A DNA stretch of 64,000 nt from CAVPMN01 sp963706425 (GTDB lineage Bacteria > Actinomycetota > Acidimicrobiia > Acidimicrobiales > Acidimicrobilacustridaceae), in assembly GCA_963706425.1 (NCBI GenBank), contig CAVPMN010000020.1:868001-932000 (forward strand). Direction: 5' to 3'. Under the pieces are notes generated by a model. That model was not told where the DNA came from. It saw only the letters and a list, made by a program, of their open reading frames with translations, and ran no database searches. The first letter of the stretch is position 1. Each line of letters opens with the position of its first letter. The position numbers were made by a program, and so were the translations under genes. This document shows, one piece after another, positions 7,494-16,712 of the stretch.

Positions 7494-9126
7494 TTAAAGA
7501 CCGAGGGACCAGGTCGAGCATCCGCACGGCGTAGTAGGCGGCGGGGAGCACGAAGAGCATGCCGTCGAAGCGGTCGAGCACGCCGCCGTGTCCCGGCAGC
7601 AGGCTGCCCATGTCCTTCAGGCCGAGGTCGCGCTTGAACAGCGACTCCGCGAGATCGCCCAACGGCGCCGCCACCGCCACGCACAAGCCGAACACCAGGG
7701 CCTGGCCGGCCGAGAACGGGCCGATGTCGAAGGCGACCGCGAACACGAGCGTGCCGAGCAACGAGGCGATCAGACCTCCGAGCAGCCCTTCGACCGTCTT
7801 GTTGGGACTGATGGCCGTGAGTGGTGTGCGACCGAACTGACGACCGACGAAGAACCCGCCCACGTCGTAGAGCACGGCGCCGGCGACCGCCACGAACAGG
7901 ATGCTCACACCCTCGACCGGCACGTCGACGATCAGCGCCGCGAACGCGCCGAACACACCGACGTACACGACGCCGAGCAAGGTGATGCCGATGTTGGGCA
8001 CCGGCCGGGCCGAGCCGCCGACTCCGAGCAGGAACCAGAGGATGGCGAAGACGAAGGTGAGGAAGAGGACGAGGGGCATGGCCGACTCGCCCCGCCAGTA
8101 GGTGGCGATGGGGAGCGCCACGACCGCGGCCAGGCCGAGCAGCGTGGCGGGACGGAACCCGCCCCGCCGCACGGCGCTGAAGAACTCGATGCCGGCGAGC
8201 ACGACGACGGCTTCGACCAGGATCATCGTCGTGGCCGTGCCGAGCTTGAACAGGATGATGGCCACCACCGCGATGGCCACACCCACGAACGCCGCCTGGG
8301 GGACGTCCCGACCGCCCCCTCCCCCATCGGTGGCACCGTCGCCGCCGTTGCCGCGCGGCTCGGTCCCGGCGGCTCCCGGTGCGGGGGTCGCCCCCTGAGC
8401 CGGCGGTCGGCTGCGCCGTGGCGGCGGGGCCGGCGCCGACGGCTGCGCGGGCCGGGCCTGGGCGCTCGTGATGCGGATCGGATCGTCGGAGGAGCCACTC
8501 GGCGCCGCCGCACCGGCGTCGCTCTCGGGCACGGCGAGATCGTCGAAGGTGAGGAATTGCTCGTCGCTCATCCGGTCACTGGTGTCGAGGGCGCCGAGAC
8601 GGCTGTCGGAGGTGTCGAGGTCGTCGCCGAGCTGATCGACGCCCGACCGCTCGTCCCAGATCTCGTGCTCGTCACGCCAGCGGGGGCTCGACGCTGCGAA
8701 CGACGCCCACCGCTCTTCTTCGCCGGCGTCGTCGGACTCCCCGATGATCACCTTCGGCACCTCGCCGGTGGCCGGCTCGGTCCAGTGCGGGAGCTCGGTC
8801 TCGCCCGTGGCCGGCTCGACCGAGATCAATGGCTCGTGGCTGCCGTCGGCGGTGCGGGGCTCGACGGGAGCCACTCTCGGCCGGTCGATGCTGCTCGGAT
8901 CGGTGCTGTCCGACAGCGGGAACCGCAGCGCGGGGGTGACGTCGTCGGGCGGGGGCTCGGGACGATCGCCGTACTTCGGCTGGTCGTCGCCCTTGCGGCG
9001 CACGGCCTCGCCTCGCTCGACGGCCTCGGCCGCCTCGTCGGGATCGATGATGCGCACCCCCTCGGCGGGATCTTCCGGGTTGGTGCCTTCTGGTTTGCCA
9101 CGGCCGAATAGCGAGTCAGGTGTCAT
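7494..9126 (-). CDS. cdsA: Phosphatidate cytidylyltransferase CdsA with long acidic N-terminal extension
   Basis: Makes CDP-diacylglycerol from phosphatidate and CTP at the membrane. About 280 N-terminal residues are low-complexity, Asp/Glu/Pro/Ser-rich and probably disordered, followed by about eight membrane helices. The CDS signature is complete: SLFKRDLGLKDMGSLLPGHGGVLDRFD, split here as SLFKRDLGLKDMGS and LLPGHGGVLDRFD. The frame as given does not stop after RMLDLV but runs across dxr to 6364. Removing one G from the GGG run at 7505-7507 gives MLDLVLGL and TAA at 7496-7494, the end I report. The start overlaps the frr stop as TGATG. Confidence 0.88.
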
Positions 9127-9695
9127 CAGTCCTCGAGCAACTCCTGTTCCTTGGCCTGGAGCGCGTGATCGATCTCCGCCTCTTGGGCGTGGATGATCTT
9201 GTCGAGCTCCTTCTCGGCCCGGGCGAGCTCGTCGGAGGACAGCTCGCCGTCCTTCTCGAGCGCCTCGAGCTCGTGGCGGGCCGCGCGGCGCAGGTTCCGG
9301 AGGGCGACCTTGCCGTCCTCGGCCATGTGCTTGACGACCTTCACGAGTTCCTTGCGGCGCTCCTGGGTGAGCGGGGGGAAGCTGAGTCGGATGTTGACGC
9401 CGTCGTTGCTCGGGTTGAGCCCGAGATCGGAGTTCTGGATCGCCTTCTCGATGGCGCCCATCGCTCCCTTGTCGTACGGCGTGATCAACAGCTGGCGGGC
9501 CTCGGGGACCTGGAAGCCGGCCAGTTGCTGCAGAGGCACCTCGCTGCCGTAGTAGTCGACCGGCAGCTTCTCGACGAGCGCCGGCGCGGCGCGGCCGGTG
9601 CGGATGCTGGCGAAGTCGTGCCGAGCGTGGCCCACGGCCTTGCGCATCTTCTCGGTGGTGTCGACCAGTACCACCTCGGCCATCTCGCTCGTCAC
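9126..9695 (-). CDS. frr: Ribosome recycling factor
   Basis: Splits post-termination ribosomes with EF-G. Hallmarks are the RTGRAAPALVEKLPVDYYGSEVPLQQLA helix-loop (as RTGRAAP and DYYGSEVPLQQLA), DGVNIRLSFPPLTQERRKELVK and the C-terminal helical pair ending in a Glu-rich tail. I choose GTG 9695 (189 residues) over the ATG at 9731 because AGGAGG lies exactly 7 bases before it and the family starts near this point. A TACGGT box about 40 bases upstream gives frr its own promoter after pyrH. Confidence 0.95.
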   Translation of the reverse strand: MTSEMAEVVLVDTTEKMRKAVGHARHDFASIRTGRAAPALVEKLPVDYYGSEVPLQQLAGFQVPEARQLLITPYDKGAMGAIEKAIQNSDLGLNPSNDGVNIRLSFPPLTQERRKELVKVVKHMAEDGKVALRNLRRAARHELEALEKDGELSSDELARAEKELDKIIHAQEAEIDHALQAKEQELLED

Positions 9696-9734
9696 GCGGC
9701 CGCCTCCTTTTCTGTGCTCGGCTGTCGCCAAACG

Positions 9735-9740
9735 ACCGTA
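9735..9740 (-). promoter_or_regulatory. Putative -10 box for frr
   Basis: TACGGT in the frr sense, in the 50-base gap between the pyrH stop and the frr GTG. It implies a leader of about 30 bases that carries AGGAGG (9703-9708). Confidence 0.35.
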
Positions 9741-9745
9741 GTGGC

Positions 9746-10471
9746 TCAGTGGACGAGTGTGCCGACCGGCTGGCCCTCGAGGACCGCCCGCACGTTGCCC
9801 TCGCCCAGGAGATCGAACATCACGATGGGCAGGTCGTTGTCCATGCAGAGCGTGATCGCCGTGGAGTCCATCGCCCGCAGGCCGCGGTTGAGCACATCGA
9901 GGTAGTTCACCTCGGTGAGCTTGGTGGCATCGGGCTCGAGCTTCGGGTCGGCGGTGTAGATCCCGTCGGTACCCGAATGGGTGCCCTTCAACAACACCCC
10001 GGCCTCGATCTCGACCGCCCGCAGCGCGGCCGTGGTGTCGGTGGTGAAGAAGGGGTTGCCGGTGCCGCCGGCGAAGATCACCACTCGCCCCTTCTCGAGG
10101 TGTCGGGTGGCCCGGCGCCTGATGTAGGGCTCGGCCACCTGGGCCATGTGGATGGCGGATTGCACACGGGTGGGCTGACCGAGCTGCTCGAGGGTGTCCT
10201 GCAGGGCGAGGCCGTTGATGACCGTGGCCAGCATGCCCATGTAGTCGGCCTGGGCCCGGTCCATGCCGGCGCCCGCCCCGGACATGCCCCGCCAGATGTT
10301 GCCACCGCCGACCACGATGGCGATCTCGACGCCGAGGTCGCTGCGCACCTCGGCCACCTCGCGCGCCACCCGTTGCACGACGGCGCCGTCGATGCCGTAG
10401 CCACCCTCGCCGGCGAACGCTTCGCCGGAGACCTTCAGGAGGACTCGCGGCCAGCGGCAGGACGGGGCCAC
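9746..10471 (-). CDS. pyrH: UMP kinase
   Basis: Phosphorylates UMP to UDP for pyrimidine nucleotide supply. The amino-acid-kinase fold is clear: RVLLKVSGEAFAG, VVGGGNIWRG, DYMGMLATVINGLALQ, IFAGGTGNPFFTTDTTAALRA and LLKGTHSGTDGIYTADP. I start at GTG 10471, one base after the tsf stop, giving 241 residues; upstream sequence in this frame lies within tsf and has no homology. The close spacing suggests coupling to tsf in the rpsB-tsf-pyrH-frr run. Confidence 0.95.
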   Translation of the reverse strand: MAPSCRWPRVLLKVSGEAFAGEGGYGIDGAVVQRVAREVAEVRSDLGVEIAIVVGGGNIWRGMSGAGAGMDRAQADYMGMLATVINGLALQDTLEQLGQPTRVQSAIHMAQVAEPYIRRRATRHLEKGRVVIFAGGTGNPFFTTDTTAALRAVEIEAGVLLKGTHSGTDGIYTADPKLEPDATKLTEVNYLDVLNRGLRAMDSTAITLCMDNDLPIVMFDLLGEGNVRAVLEGQPVGTLVH

Positions 10472-10472
10472 G

Positions 10473-11267
10473 TCAGGCGCCGATGTAGACCTGGGCGAAG
10501 CGGACCAGCTCGGCATCGCCCAGCAGGTCCTTGATGGTCGTCTTCTCGTCTCGCACGAAGCCCTGTTCGAGCAGGACCCGCTCCTTGTACCAGCCGTTGA
10601 GACGACCCTCGACGATCTTCGGCCACGCCTGCTCGGGCTTGCCCTCGGCCTTGGTGATCTCGAGCAGCGCCTGGCGCTCCTTGTCGACCTCGTCCGCCGG
10701 CACCTCGTCGCGGGTGAGGAACGGCGGCTTGGTGAAGGCGATGTGCACCGCCAGGTCGTGGGCCAGCTCGCGGGTGCCACCGGCCAGCTCGACGAGCACG
10801 GCGTTGACGCCGCGGCCGTCCTGGAGGTGCAGGTAGGAGTCGAGGATGTTGCCCGAGCCGGCCTCGAAGCGCACGACCCGTCCGATCTCGATGTTCTCCT
10901 TGGTGGAGAGCTTGAGGTCCTCGAGCTCGGCGGCGCGCTCGGAGGCGGCGGACTCACCCTTGGCCGCGACCAGATCGGCGAGCTCACCCACGAACGAGGT
11001 GAACGCATCGCTCTTGGCGGTGAAGTCGGTCTCGCACTTGAGCTCGACAATGACGCCCACCTCGCCGTCGACCACCGACGACACCGCGCCCTGCACGTTC
11101 TCACGATCGGCTCGGGTGGCCGCTTTGGCCAGCCCCTTCTCGCGCAGCCACTGGGCGGCCTGCTCGAAGTCGCCGTCGTTCTCGGTGAGCGCCTTCTTGG
11201 CGTCCATCATCCCGGCGCCGGTGGCCTGCCGGAGCGACTGGACGTCTTTGGCGGTGAAATCGGCCAT
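10473..11267 (-). CDS. tsf: Elongation factor Ts
   Basis: Guanine-nucleotide exchange factor for EF-Tu. The UBA-like N-terminal domain reads FTAKDVQSLRQATGAGMMDAKKAL, followed by the core with VIVELKCETDFTAKSDAF and AVHIAFTKPPFLTRDEVP. ATG 11267 (264 residues) is supported by AGGAG a few bases upstream and the family start MADFTA. It follows rpsB by two bases. Confidence 0.97.
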   Translation of the reverse strand: MADFTAKDVQSLRQATGAGMMDAKKALTENDGDFEQAAQWLREKGLAKAATRADRENVQGAVSSVVDGEVGVIVELKCETDFTAKSDAFTSFVGELADLVAAKGESAASERAAELEDLKLSTKENIEIGRVVRFEAGSGNILDSYLHLQDGRGVNAVLVELAGGTRELAHDLAVHIAFTKPPFLTRDEVPADEVDKERQALLEITKAEGKPEQAWPKIVEGRLNGWYKERVLLEQGFVRDEKTTIKDLLGDAELVRFAQVYIGA

Positions 11268-11269
11268 TG

Positions 11270-12268
11270 CTACTCCTGGGTCTGGGGGGCGGCGGCGGGC
11301 GCTTCGGCCACGGCCGCGTCGGCGGTGTCGGCCGCGTCGGCATCGGCGAGGACGGCCTCGACGTTGGCGGGCGTGAGCCCGGGATCGGCGGGCTCGGGCT
11401 CGCCCGGCGCCGCGGTCTCGGTGTTGGCCTGCGATTGCTCGGCCGCGATGCGGGCCTCGCGCTCGGCTGCAGCCTGGGCGGCCTGGCGGCGGGCCTCGGC
11501 CTGCTCGGCCGCGATGGCGGCCTCCTCTTCGGGCGTGCGCTCCGCAGGCGGGCCGGCGGCGGCGCCGCTGCCGTTGCGGGAGGCGATGAAGCGCCCTTCC
11601 TGGACCGCGTCGGACACGATGCGCGACATGAGGTTGGCCGAGCGGATGGCGTCGTCGTTGCCGGGGATCACGTATTGCACGATGTCGGGATCGCAGTTGG
11701 TGTCGACCACGGCGACGATCGGGATGCCGAGCTTGTTGGCTTCGGTGACCGCGATGTCTTCCTTGTTGGTGTCGAGCACGAACACCGCGTCGGGCAGGCG
11801 CTCCATGTTGCGAATGCCGCCGAGGTTGCGCTCGAGCTTGTCGAGCTCGCGCGACAGCAGCAGAGCTTCCTTCTTGGGCATGGCCTCGAACTCCCCCGCG
11901 GAACGCATGCGCTGGTAGTCCTTCATCTTCGAGACCCGCTTGGACATGGTCTGGAAGTTGGTGAGCATGCCGCCCAGCCAACGTTCGTTGACGTAGGGCA
12001 TGCCGCAGCGCTCGGCGAACGACTGCACGGGATCCTGGGCCTGCTTCTTGGTGCCGACGAACAGGACGGTGCCGCCGCCCGCGACCAGATCGCGGACGAA
12101 CGAGTAGGCGACCTCGATGCGTCCGAGCGTCTGCTGGAGATCGATGATGTAGATGCCGTTGCGATCCCCGTAGATGAAGCGCTTCATCTTCGGGTTCCAG
12201 CGACGGGTCTGATGCCCGAAGTGGACGCCGGCCTCGAGTAGTTGGCGCATGGTCACAACAGGTGCCAT
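11270..12268 (-). CDS. rpsB: 30S ribosomal protein S2, with long Ala/Glu tail
   Basis: Small-subunit protein S2. The core from MRQLLEAGVHFGHQTRRWNPKM through NERWLGGMLTNFQT, PDAVFVLDTNKEDIAV and VDTNCDPDIVQYVIPGNDDAIRS is canonical. After about residue 232 comes a roughly 100-residue Ala/Glu/Gln-rich extension (EEEAAIAAEQAEARRQAAQ), partly predicted coiled coil and then disordered; actinobacterial S2 proteins often carry such tails. GGAAGGAG lies 6-13 bases before ATG 12268. Confidence 0.97.
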   Translation of the reverse strand: MAPVVTMRQLLEAGVHFGHQTRRWNPKMKRFIYGDRNGIYIIDLQQTLGRIEVAYSFVRDLVAGGGTVLFVGTKKQAQDPVQSFAERCGMPYVNERWLGGMLTNFQTMSKRVSKMKDYQRMRSAGEFEAMPKKEALLLSRELDKLERNLGGIRNMERLPDAVFVLDTNKEDIAVTEANKLGIPIVAVVDTNCDPDIVQYVIPGNDDAIRSANLMSRIVSDAVQEGRFIASRNGSGAAAGPPAERTPEEEAAIAAEQAEARRQAAQAAAEREARIAAEQSQANTETAAPGEPEPADPGLTPANVEAVLADADAADTADAAVAEAPAAAPQTQE

Positions 12269-12448
12269 TGCGTGCTCCTTCCCATCGGTTCGTCGAAACC
12301 CCGACCCGACGCGCTGGGCGACCGTGGGAGGGCAGGGGTGAAAGTGTGTGAGAGGTGACGCCCGACCGACACCGTGAACTGGTGTGAGGTGGTGCGGCCG
12401 AAGCGGTGGGCTGATGCCCAGCCCGGATGGTCACCGGGCCGACGGGTC

Positions 12449-12478
12449 AGTGTAGGGATCGGCTCAGCCCGGGGCCAA
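12449..12478 (-). promoter_or_regulatory. Putative promoter of the rpsB-tsf-pyrH operon
   Basis: In the rpsB sense, TTGGCC (12478-12473), an 18-base spacer and TACACT (12454-12449). The transcription start would be near 12442, leaving a leader of about 175 bases before rpsB. A small stem GCCCGG-(7)-CCGGGC (12421-12439) lies just after the start. No other feature is seen in 12269-12463. Confidence 0.35.
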
Positions 12479-14107
12479 CGCGGGGGCGCCCACCAGGTTC
12501 ATCGAACCCGCGACCAGCGCCGAGGCACCGGCCAGATCGACCGCGTGCGAGACCGCCTCGCCGATCACGAGCGCCCGCACGGTCGGCCCGAGGGCGACGC
12601 AGGTCGGCGGGGCACCGGCAACCGCCAAGGCGATCTCGCGGGTGGCCCCGATGGAGCCCGGCAGAAGGTCGTGGGCATCGCCCGCGACGCCTCCGACATC
12701 GGACACGATGACCGCGGGCTCGTGGGCGACGACCGTGCGGGGCACCGGCACCGTCAGGTCCTCGGCGGCGGCCACCGACACGAACCCGACGCCATCGGGG
12801 ATCGCCGTGCGCCCGAGCGTGGCGGTCAGCGCCGAGGTCTCGGCCAGCTGAGCCACCGCCGGGCTGGTCGGATCGAGCTCGACGCCGAGCGCCGCTCCGA
12901 GGCCGCTGATGGCGCCCCCGGCCCCACCGGCCCGGTCGATGGAGGCGAAGGCGGTGGCCAGGTCGGCACCGCCGTGCGGCGAGCCGAGCGTGACGAGGGT
13001 GTGCACCTCGTCGGGCAGCGCTCCCCCACGGGCGGCCCGCCCGAGCGCCAGACGGGCCACGACACCACCTTGAGAGTGGGCGATCACGTCGACCGGCACC
13101 CCCGGCTGGGCCCGGGCGATGTCGGCCAGCAGTTGCTCGAGCCGTCCGGCGGCCACACCCAGGTCGCCCTGACTGTCGCGGGACGCGTAGGACGACACCT
13201 CGATCGGGTCGAAGGCGGGCCCGACCGCGCCCGGTACTCGCCCGCCGCGATAGGAGAAGCGCAACACGTCAGCCGACGCGTAGCCGAGCGCCTCGGTGTC
13301 GACCCGGTCGATCGCAGCGGCGTCGCTCGTGGAGCCGAGGCCTGCCACCAGGACGGCCACGCGACGGCCGGTCGAAGGTGGCGGCGGCGTCGATGCCGGG
13401 GTGCATTCCTGTTGCGAGCGCCGCCACCGTTGGAGCTGGCGCGCCATGCGGGCCACCCGGGTGGCCGGCTGGAGCTCGTAGCCGTAGTGCAGGAGCAGGG
13501 CGGCCCGATCGCCGCCCGCCGCGATCACGGCCGCGGCCACGTCGGCGGGCAGGTCGAGCTGATCGAGCACCAGGTCGAGCAGGGCGCGTCGTTCGGCCAG
13601 AGGATCGACCCCTTCGTCGGCCCCTGGCACGAGGCGGGCCCGGGGACGCATCGAGCCGGCGAACAACAGCTCAGGATCGAGATAGGTGCCGTCGGGGTCG
13701 CGCACTCCGAGGTGGAGTCGGGAGCCCGATCGCCCGATCGTCGATCCGCTGGACACCCGTTGGCCTCGGCGCACCCTCACCTCGGCGAGGAACGAGTAGG
13801 AGGTGCGCAGCCCATCGGGGTGCAGCACGGTGACATGCAGCGTGCCGCCCACCTGGCCGGCGAACACCACCTCGCCATCAGCGGTGGCCCGCACGTCGCC
13901 GCCCGGCACGGTGAGGTAGTCGACGCCTCGATTGCCCGACGCGTAGCGCGTGGCGGGCGGACGGAATCGGTCGACCACGGGTGCGTCGACCGGTGGATGG
14001 TGGCGAAGGGGCACCCCATCTGCCCGCACGGACGGCACGACCGCGGACAACACGAGCACGAGCGTCGACAACGCCACGCCGACGGCACGCCAGACCGGGT
14101 AGGCCAC
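12464..14107 (-). CDS. Secreted fusion: degenerate M23 peptidase domain plus alpha/beta hydrolase (lipase-like)
   Basis: 547 residues. A hydrophobic signal sequence (8-29, ending near VRADG) predicts export. Residues 50-145 match the lysostaphin-type M23 fold, but the zinc site is broken: the first His of HxxxD is Asn (N59, with D63 kept), the YxHL position is YSFL (F106), and the HxH pair is R130-L-H132. It is therefore probably non-catalytic and perhaps cell-wall binding or regulatory. After a Pro-rich linker (about 245-255) comes an alpha/beta hydrolase with nucleophile elbow AHSQGG, followed by SPHGGAD, resembling PGAP1-like or triacylglycerol lipases. It sits between whiG and rpsB, where actinobacteria often have an M23 protein. 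The substrate is unknown. Confidence 0.8.
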   Translation of the reverse strand: MAYPVWRAVGVALSTLVLVLSAVVPSVRADGVPLRHHPPVDAPVVDRFRPPATRYASGNRGVDYLTVPGGDVRATADGEVVFAGQVGGTLHVTVLHPDGLRTSYSFLAEVRVRRGQRVSSGSTIGRSGSRLHLGVRDPDGTYLDPELLFAGSMRPRARLVPGADEGVDPLAERRALLDLVLDQLDLPADVAAAVIAAGGDRAALLLHYGYELQPATRVARMARQLQRWRRSQQECTPASTPPPPSTGRRVAVLVAGLGSTSDAAAIDRVDTEALGYASADVLRFSYRGGRVPGAVGPAFDPIEVSSYASRDSQGDLGVAAGRLEQLLADIARAQPGVPVDVIAHSQGGVVARLALGRAARGGALPDEVHTLVTLGSPHGGADLATAFASIDRAGGAGGAISGLGAALGVELDPTSPAVAQLAETSALTATLGRTAIPDGVGFVSVAAAEDLTVPVPRTVVAHEPAVIVSDVGGVAGDAHDLLPGSIGATREIALAVAGAPPTCVALGPTVRALVIGEAVSHAVDLAGASALVAGSMNLVGAPALAPG

Positions 14108-14211
14108 GACAGCATCTCCCCGAGGAGGGTGGGCACTCGGGGGAAGTGGCTGCCTGGCCGCAACCAGGCGCTAGCTGACCGCGTCGGACAACCGCGCGGT
14201 GACCGGGATCG

Positions 14212-14994
14212 TCAGGCGGGCTCGCGCTGTTGCGCCATGATGCGAGAGCGCAACTGCAACACCGCTTTGGTGTGGATCTGACAGACCCGGCTCTCGGTGA
14301 CGCCGAGCACCTGCCCGATCTCGGCGAGGGTGAGTCCCTCGTAGTAGTAGAGCGTGAGCACGATCTTCTCGCGCTCGGGCATGCGGTTGATGGCCTCGGC
14401 GAGGATGTGGCGCATCTCTTCGACCTCGTAGGCCTGCACCGGGCCCTCACCGGAGTCGGCGATGGTGTCGCCCAGCGTGAGCGACTCGCCTCGGTCGCCG
14501 CCCACCGAGAGCATCTCGTCGAGTGCCACCAGACCGACGAACGAGATCTGCGACAGCGTGGTCTGCAGTTGGTCGTCGGTCATCTCGAGCTCGGCCGCCA
14601 ACTCGTCGTCGGTCGGTGCTCGATGGAGCTGGCTCTCGAGCTTGGCGAACGCCTTCTCGAGGGCGCGCGCCTTGGCGCGGATGGAGCGAGGCACCCAATC
14701 GATGGACCGCAGCTCATCGAGGATGGCGCCCTTGATGCGGGCGATCGCGTAGGTCTCGAATTTGTAGCCACGCGCCGGATCGAACTTGTCGATCGCGTCG
14801 ATGAGGCCGAAGATGCCGTAGCTCACGAGGTCGGACTGCTCGACGTTCTGCGGGAGGCCGACGGCCACACGGCCGGCGACGTACTTCACCAGCGGCGAGT
14901 AGTTGAGGATGAGCTCGTCGCGCACCTCGCGCCCGCCCGACGCCTTGTAGTCGGCCCAGAGCCGTTCGACGTGACCTGTTGACTGGTCTTCCAC
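14212..14994 (-). CDS. whiG: RNA polymerase sigma factor, WhiG/FliA type
   Basis: Group 3 sigma-70 factor (sigma-28 family). Region 2 reads ILNYSPLVKYVAGRV, then QSDLVSYGIFGLIDAIDKFD and GYKFETYAIARIKGAILDELR, which is the FliA/WhiG hallmark. Regions 3 and 4 follow, with the helix-turn-helix LTLAEIGQVLGVTESRVCQIHTKAV. I start at GTG 14994 (260 residues), where homology begins, although an overlapping TTG at 14997 is possible. The xerC stop lies 8 bases upstream. In Streptomyces WhiG drives sporulation genes; no flagellar gene is in this window, so the regulon is unknown. Confidence 0.93.
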   Translation of the reverse strand: MEDQSTGHVERLWADYKASGGREVRDELILNYSPLVKYVAGRVAVGLPQNVEQSDLVSYGIFGLIDAIDKFDPARGYKFETYAIARIKGAILDELRSIDWVPRSIRAKARALEKAFAKLESQLHRAPTDDELAAELEMTDDQLQTTLSQISFVGLVALDEMLSVGGDRGESLTLGDTIADSGEGPVQAYEVEEMRHILAEAINRMPEREKIVLTLYYYEGLTLAEIGQVLGVTESRVCQIHTKAVLQLRSRIMAQQREPA

Positions 14995-15002
14995 CAATGG
15001 TC

Positions 15003-15893
15003 CTACGCTCGTGGATGGGACGCGTCGAGAACTCGCCGTAGACGCTCCTTGCTGACGTGAGTGTAGTGCTGTGTGGTGCCGAGGTCGGCGTGACCCAGAA
15101 GCTCCTGCACCGCCCGCAGGTCGGCGCCCCCGTCGAGGAGATGGGTGGCGAAGGTGTGGCGCAGGGCGTGTGGATGGATCGGCGTGGCGGATCGCCGGTC
15201 GAGGATCCGCCGCACATCCCGTGGGGTCAGGCGCCGACCGCGTTGGTTCAGGAACACCGCGTCCGGGGGACTTTCGGGTGATTCGAGCACGGCTCGATCG
15301 CATTGGAGCCACGCCTTCAGCGCACCGACGGCCGGCACGCTGATGGGCACGGCTCGCTGTTTGGAGCCCTTCCCCCACACTCTCGCCGTGCGCCCGGAGA
15401 GGTCGATGTCGGCTGGGCGCAGCCCGCACAACTCGCCCACCCGCAGGCCGCTGCCGTAGAGGAGCTCGACGATCGCATCGTCTCGGGAGCGCAGCTCGGG
15501 ACGCTCGGTGCTCTGCGGGGTGGGCGCGTCGAGCAGCACATGCAACTCGTCGTCGCGCAGAACCCTCGGCAGCCTCCCATCGCCAGACGGCGTGGACAGC
15601 CCGGCCGCGGGGTCGGTCGCGATGACACCCGTGCGCCGCAGCCATGCGAAGTAGCGGCGGATAGCCGACGCCTTTCGAGCGATCGATCGCCGGGCGTAAC
15701 GACGCGTACCGAGATAAGACACATAGCGGCGGAGCAGCTTGCGATCGACTCGACCGGGCTCGCTCACCTCGAGGCGGCTCACCCACTCGACGAACGCGTC
15801 GAGATCGCCTCGATAGGCGCGCACCGTGGCTGGTGAGGCTGCGGTGAGCGATGCCGCGAACTGATCGAGCCGCCAGGCATCGGACGTGGCCAT
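15003..15893 (-). CDS. xerC: Tyrosine recombinase, XerC type
   Basis: Resolves chromosome dimers at dif with a XerD partner. The N-terminal SAM-like domain (about 5-85) precedes the catalytic domain with Arg in GSGLRVGEL, Lys in GKGSKQR, HPHALRH, the second His in LLGHADLGTTQHYTHV and nucleophile Tyr in QHYTHVS. I prefer ATG 15893 (296 residues) to the GTG three codons earlier because TACCGT lies 7 bases before the ATG, as in the many leaderless starts here. The housekeeping context (dprA, whiG) argues against a mobile-element integrase. Confidence 0.93.
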   Translation of the reverse strand: MATSDAWRLDQFAASLTAASPATVRAYRGDLDAFVEWVSRLEVSEPGRVDRKLLRRYVSYLGTRRYARRSIARKASAIRRYFAWLRRTGVIATDPAAGLSTPSGDGRLPRVLRDDELHVLLDAPTPQSTERPELRSRDDAIVELLYGSGLRVGELCGLRPADIDLSGRTARVWGKGSKQRAVPISVPAVGALKAWLQCDRAVLESPESPPDAVFLNQRGRRLTPRDVRRILDRRSATPIHPHALRHTFATHLLDGGADLRAVQELLGHADLGTTQHYTHVSKERLRRVLDASHPRA

Positions 15894-15900
15894 CTCGGCC

Positions 15901-15906
15901 ACGGTA
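15901..15906 (-). promoter_or_regulatory. Putative -10 box of leaderless xerC promoter
   Basis: TACCGT in the xerC sense, 7 bases before ATG 15893. Confidence 0.4.
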
Positions 15907-15917
15907 GTGGCGCGTGC

Positions 15918-16712
15918 TCATGATGACGCGGCACGGCGCTCGGACCACGAACCGCGGCGGGCGATCCAGCCAGCCCGTTCGAGTCGGTCGAGCGCCGAGG
16001 AGAGCTGACCGAGTGCGAGCCCAGTGCGGAGCACGAGCGTTTCGAGACTGGTGGGCTCCCACTCGAGGGCGTCGAGCACGGCCGCGTCGTCGGCCGACGG
16101 AGGCTCGCGGCGCGCCACGCCCCGCTCGCGAGCGCCGCCGTCGAGCCCGAGCAGGGTCATGATGTCGTCGACGCCTTGGCACACATGGGCCACGTCGAGC
16201 AGCCGATTGCTGCCGATCGACGCCTCGCTGCGCACCGACCCGGGCACCGCCATCACCTCGGTGCTGCGGTCGATGGCGTGCTCGGCCGTGTTGAGTGCGC
16301 CACCGCGTGCGTGCGATTCGACGACCACCACCACATCGGCGATGGCCGCGATGATGCGATTGCGCGCCGGGAAGTGCCACGCGGCGGGTGGACGGCCGAG
16401 CGGGTGTTCGGTGAGCAACACCCCACGCTCGCCGACGGCGCGCCACAGGCTGGCGTTGCGTCGCGGGTAGACGACGTCGAGGCCGCTGCCGACCACTCCG
16501 ACGGGTGGCGCGGCGTCGGCCTCGAGGGCGCCTGCATGGGCGGCGCTGTCGATGCCCAGGGCCAAGCCCGATACCACCCGCACACCCTCGACCGCGAGGT
16601 CGCGCCCCAACTCGAACGCCAGGTCGCGGCCGTAGCGGGTGCAGTCACGCGTGCCGACGATGGCGACCCGTGGACCGTCGAGGGCGGCACCGTCACCGCG
16701 TTGGAACAGCAC
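15918..16712 (-). CDS. dprA: DNA processing protein DprA, main part (frame-disrupted)
   Basis: Loads RecA on incoming single-stranded DNA in transformation. This part holds the extended Rossmann fold: VAIVGTRDCTRYGRDLAF, VSGLALGIDSAAHAGAL, GSGLDVVYPRRN, FPARNRIIAAIAD and VVVESHARGGALNTAEHA, plus a C-terminal winged helix (PTSLETLVLRTGLALGQLSSA). The frame is open upstream of 16712 with further DprA sequence (GLVAAIPGSVHYPAALLDD), and the N-terminus continues in another frame at 16693-17082. Removing one G of 16794-16795 joins them as LWTAHIEAGLV. One intact gene with a one-base insertion is most likely. Confidence 0.85.
   Translation of the reverse strand: MLFQRGDGAALDGPRVAIVGTRDCTRYGRDLAFELGRDLAVEGVRVVSGLALGIDSAAHAGALEADAAPPVGVVGSGLDVVYPRRNASLWRAVGERGVLLTEHPLGRPPAAWHFPARNRIIAAIADVVVVVESHARGGALNTAEHAIDRSTEVMAVPGSVRSEASIGSNRLLDVAHVCQGVDDIMTLLGLDGGARERGVARREPPSADDAAVLDALEWEPTSLETLVLRTGLALGQLSSALDRLERAGWIARRGSWSERRAASS

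Noticed and set aside
6364..9126. 920-codon frame combining CdsA with 380 extra residues
   Set aside because: The extra part is the shadow frame of dxr, Arg/Pro/Gly-rich and without homology. Loss of the cdsA stop by one base explains it.
12374..14281. 635-codon open frame antisense to the M23/lipase gene
   Set aside because: Shadow of a well-supported gene; composition is Gly/Arg/His-rich with no recognisable domain.
15003..15893. Phage or island integrase
   Set aside because: XerC-type sequence inside a conserved dprA-whiG-rpsB neighbourhood; no att repeats, tRNA or other mobile genes nearby.
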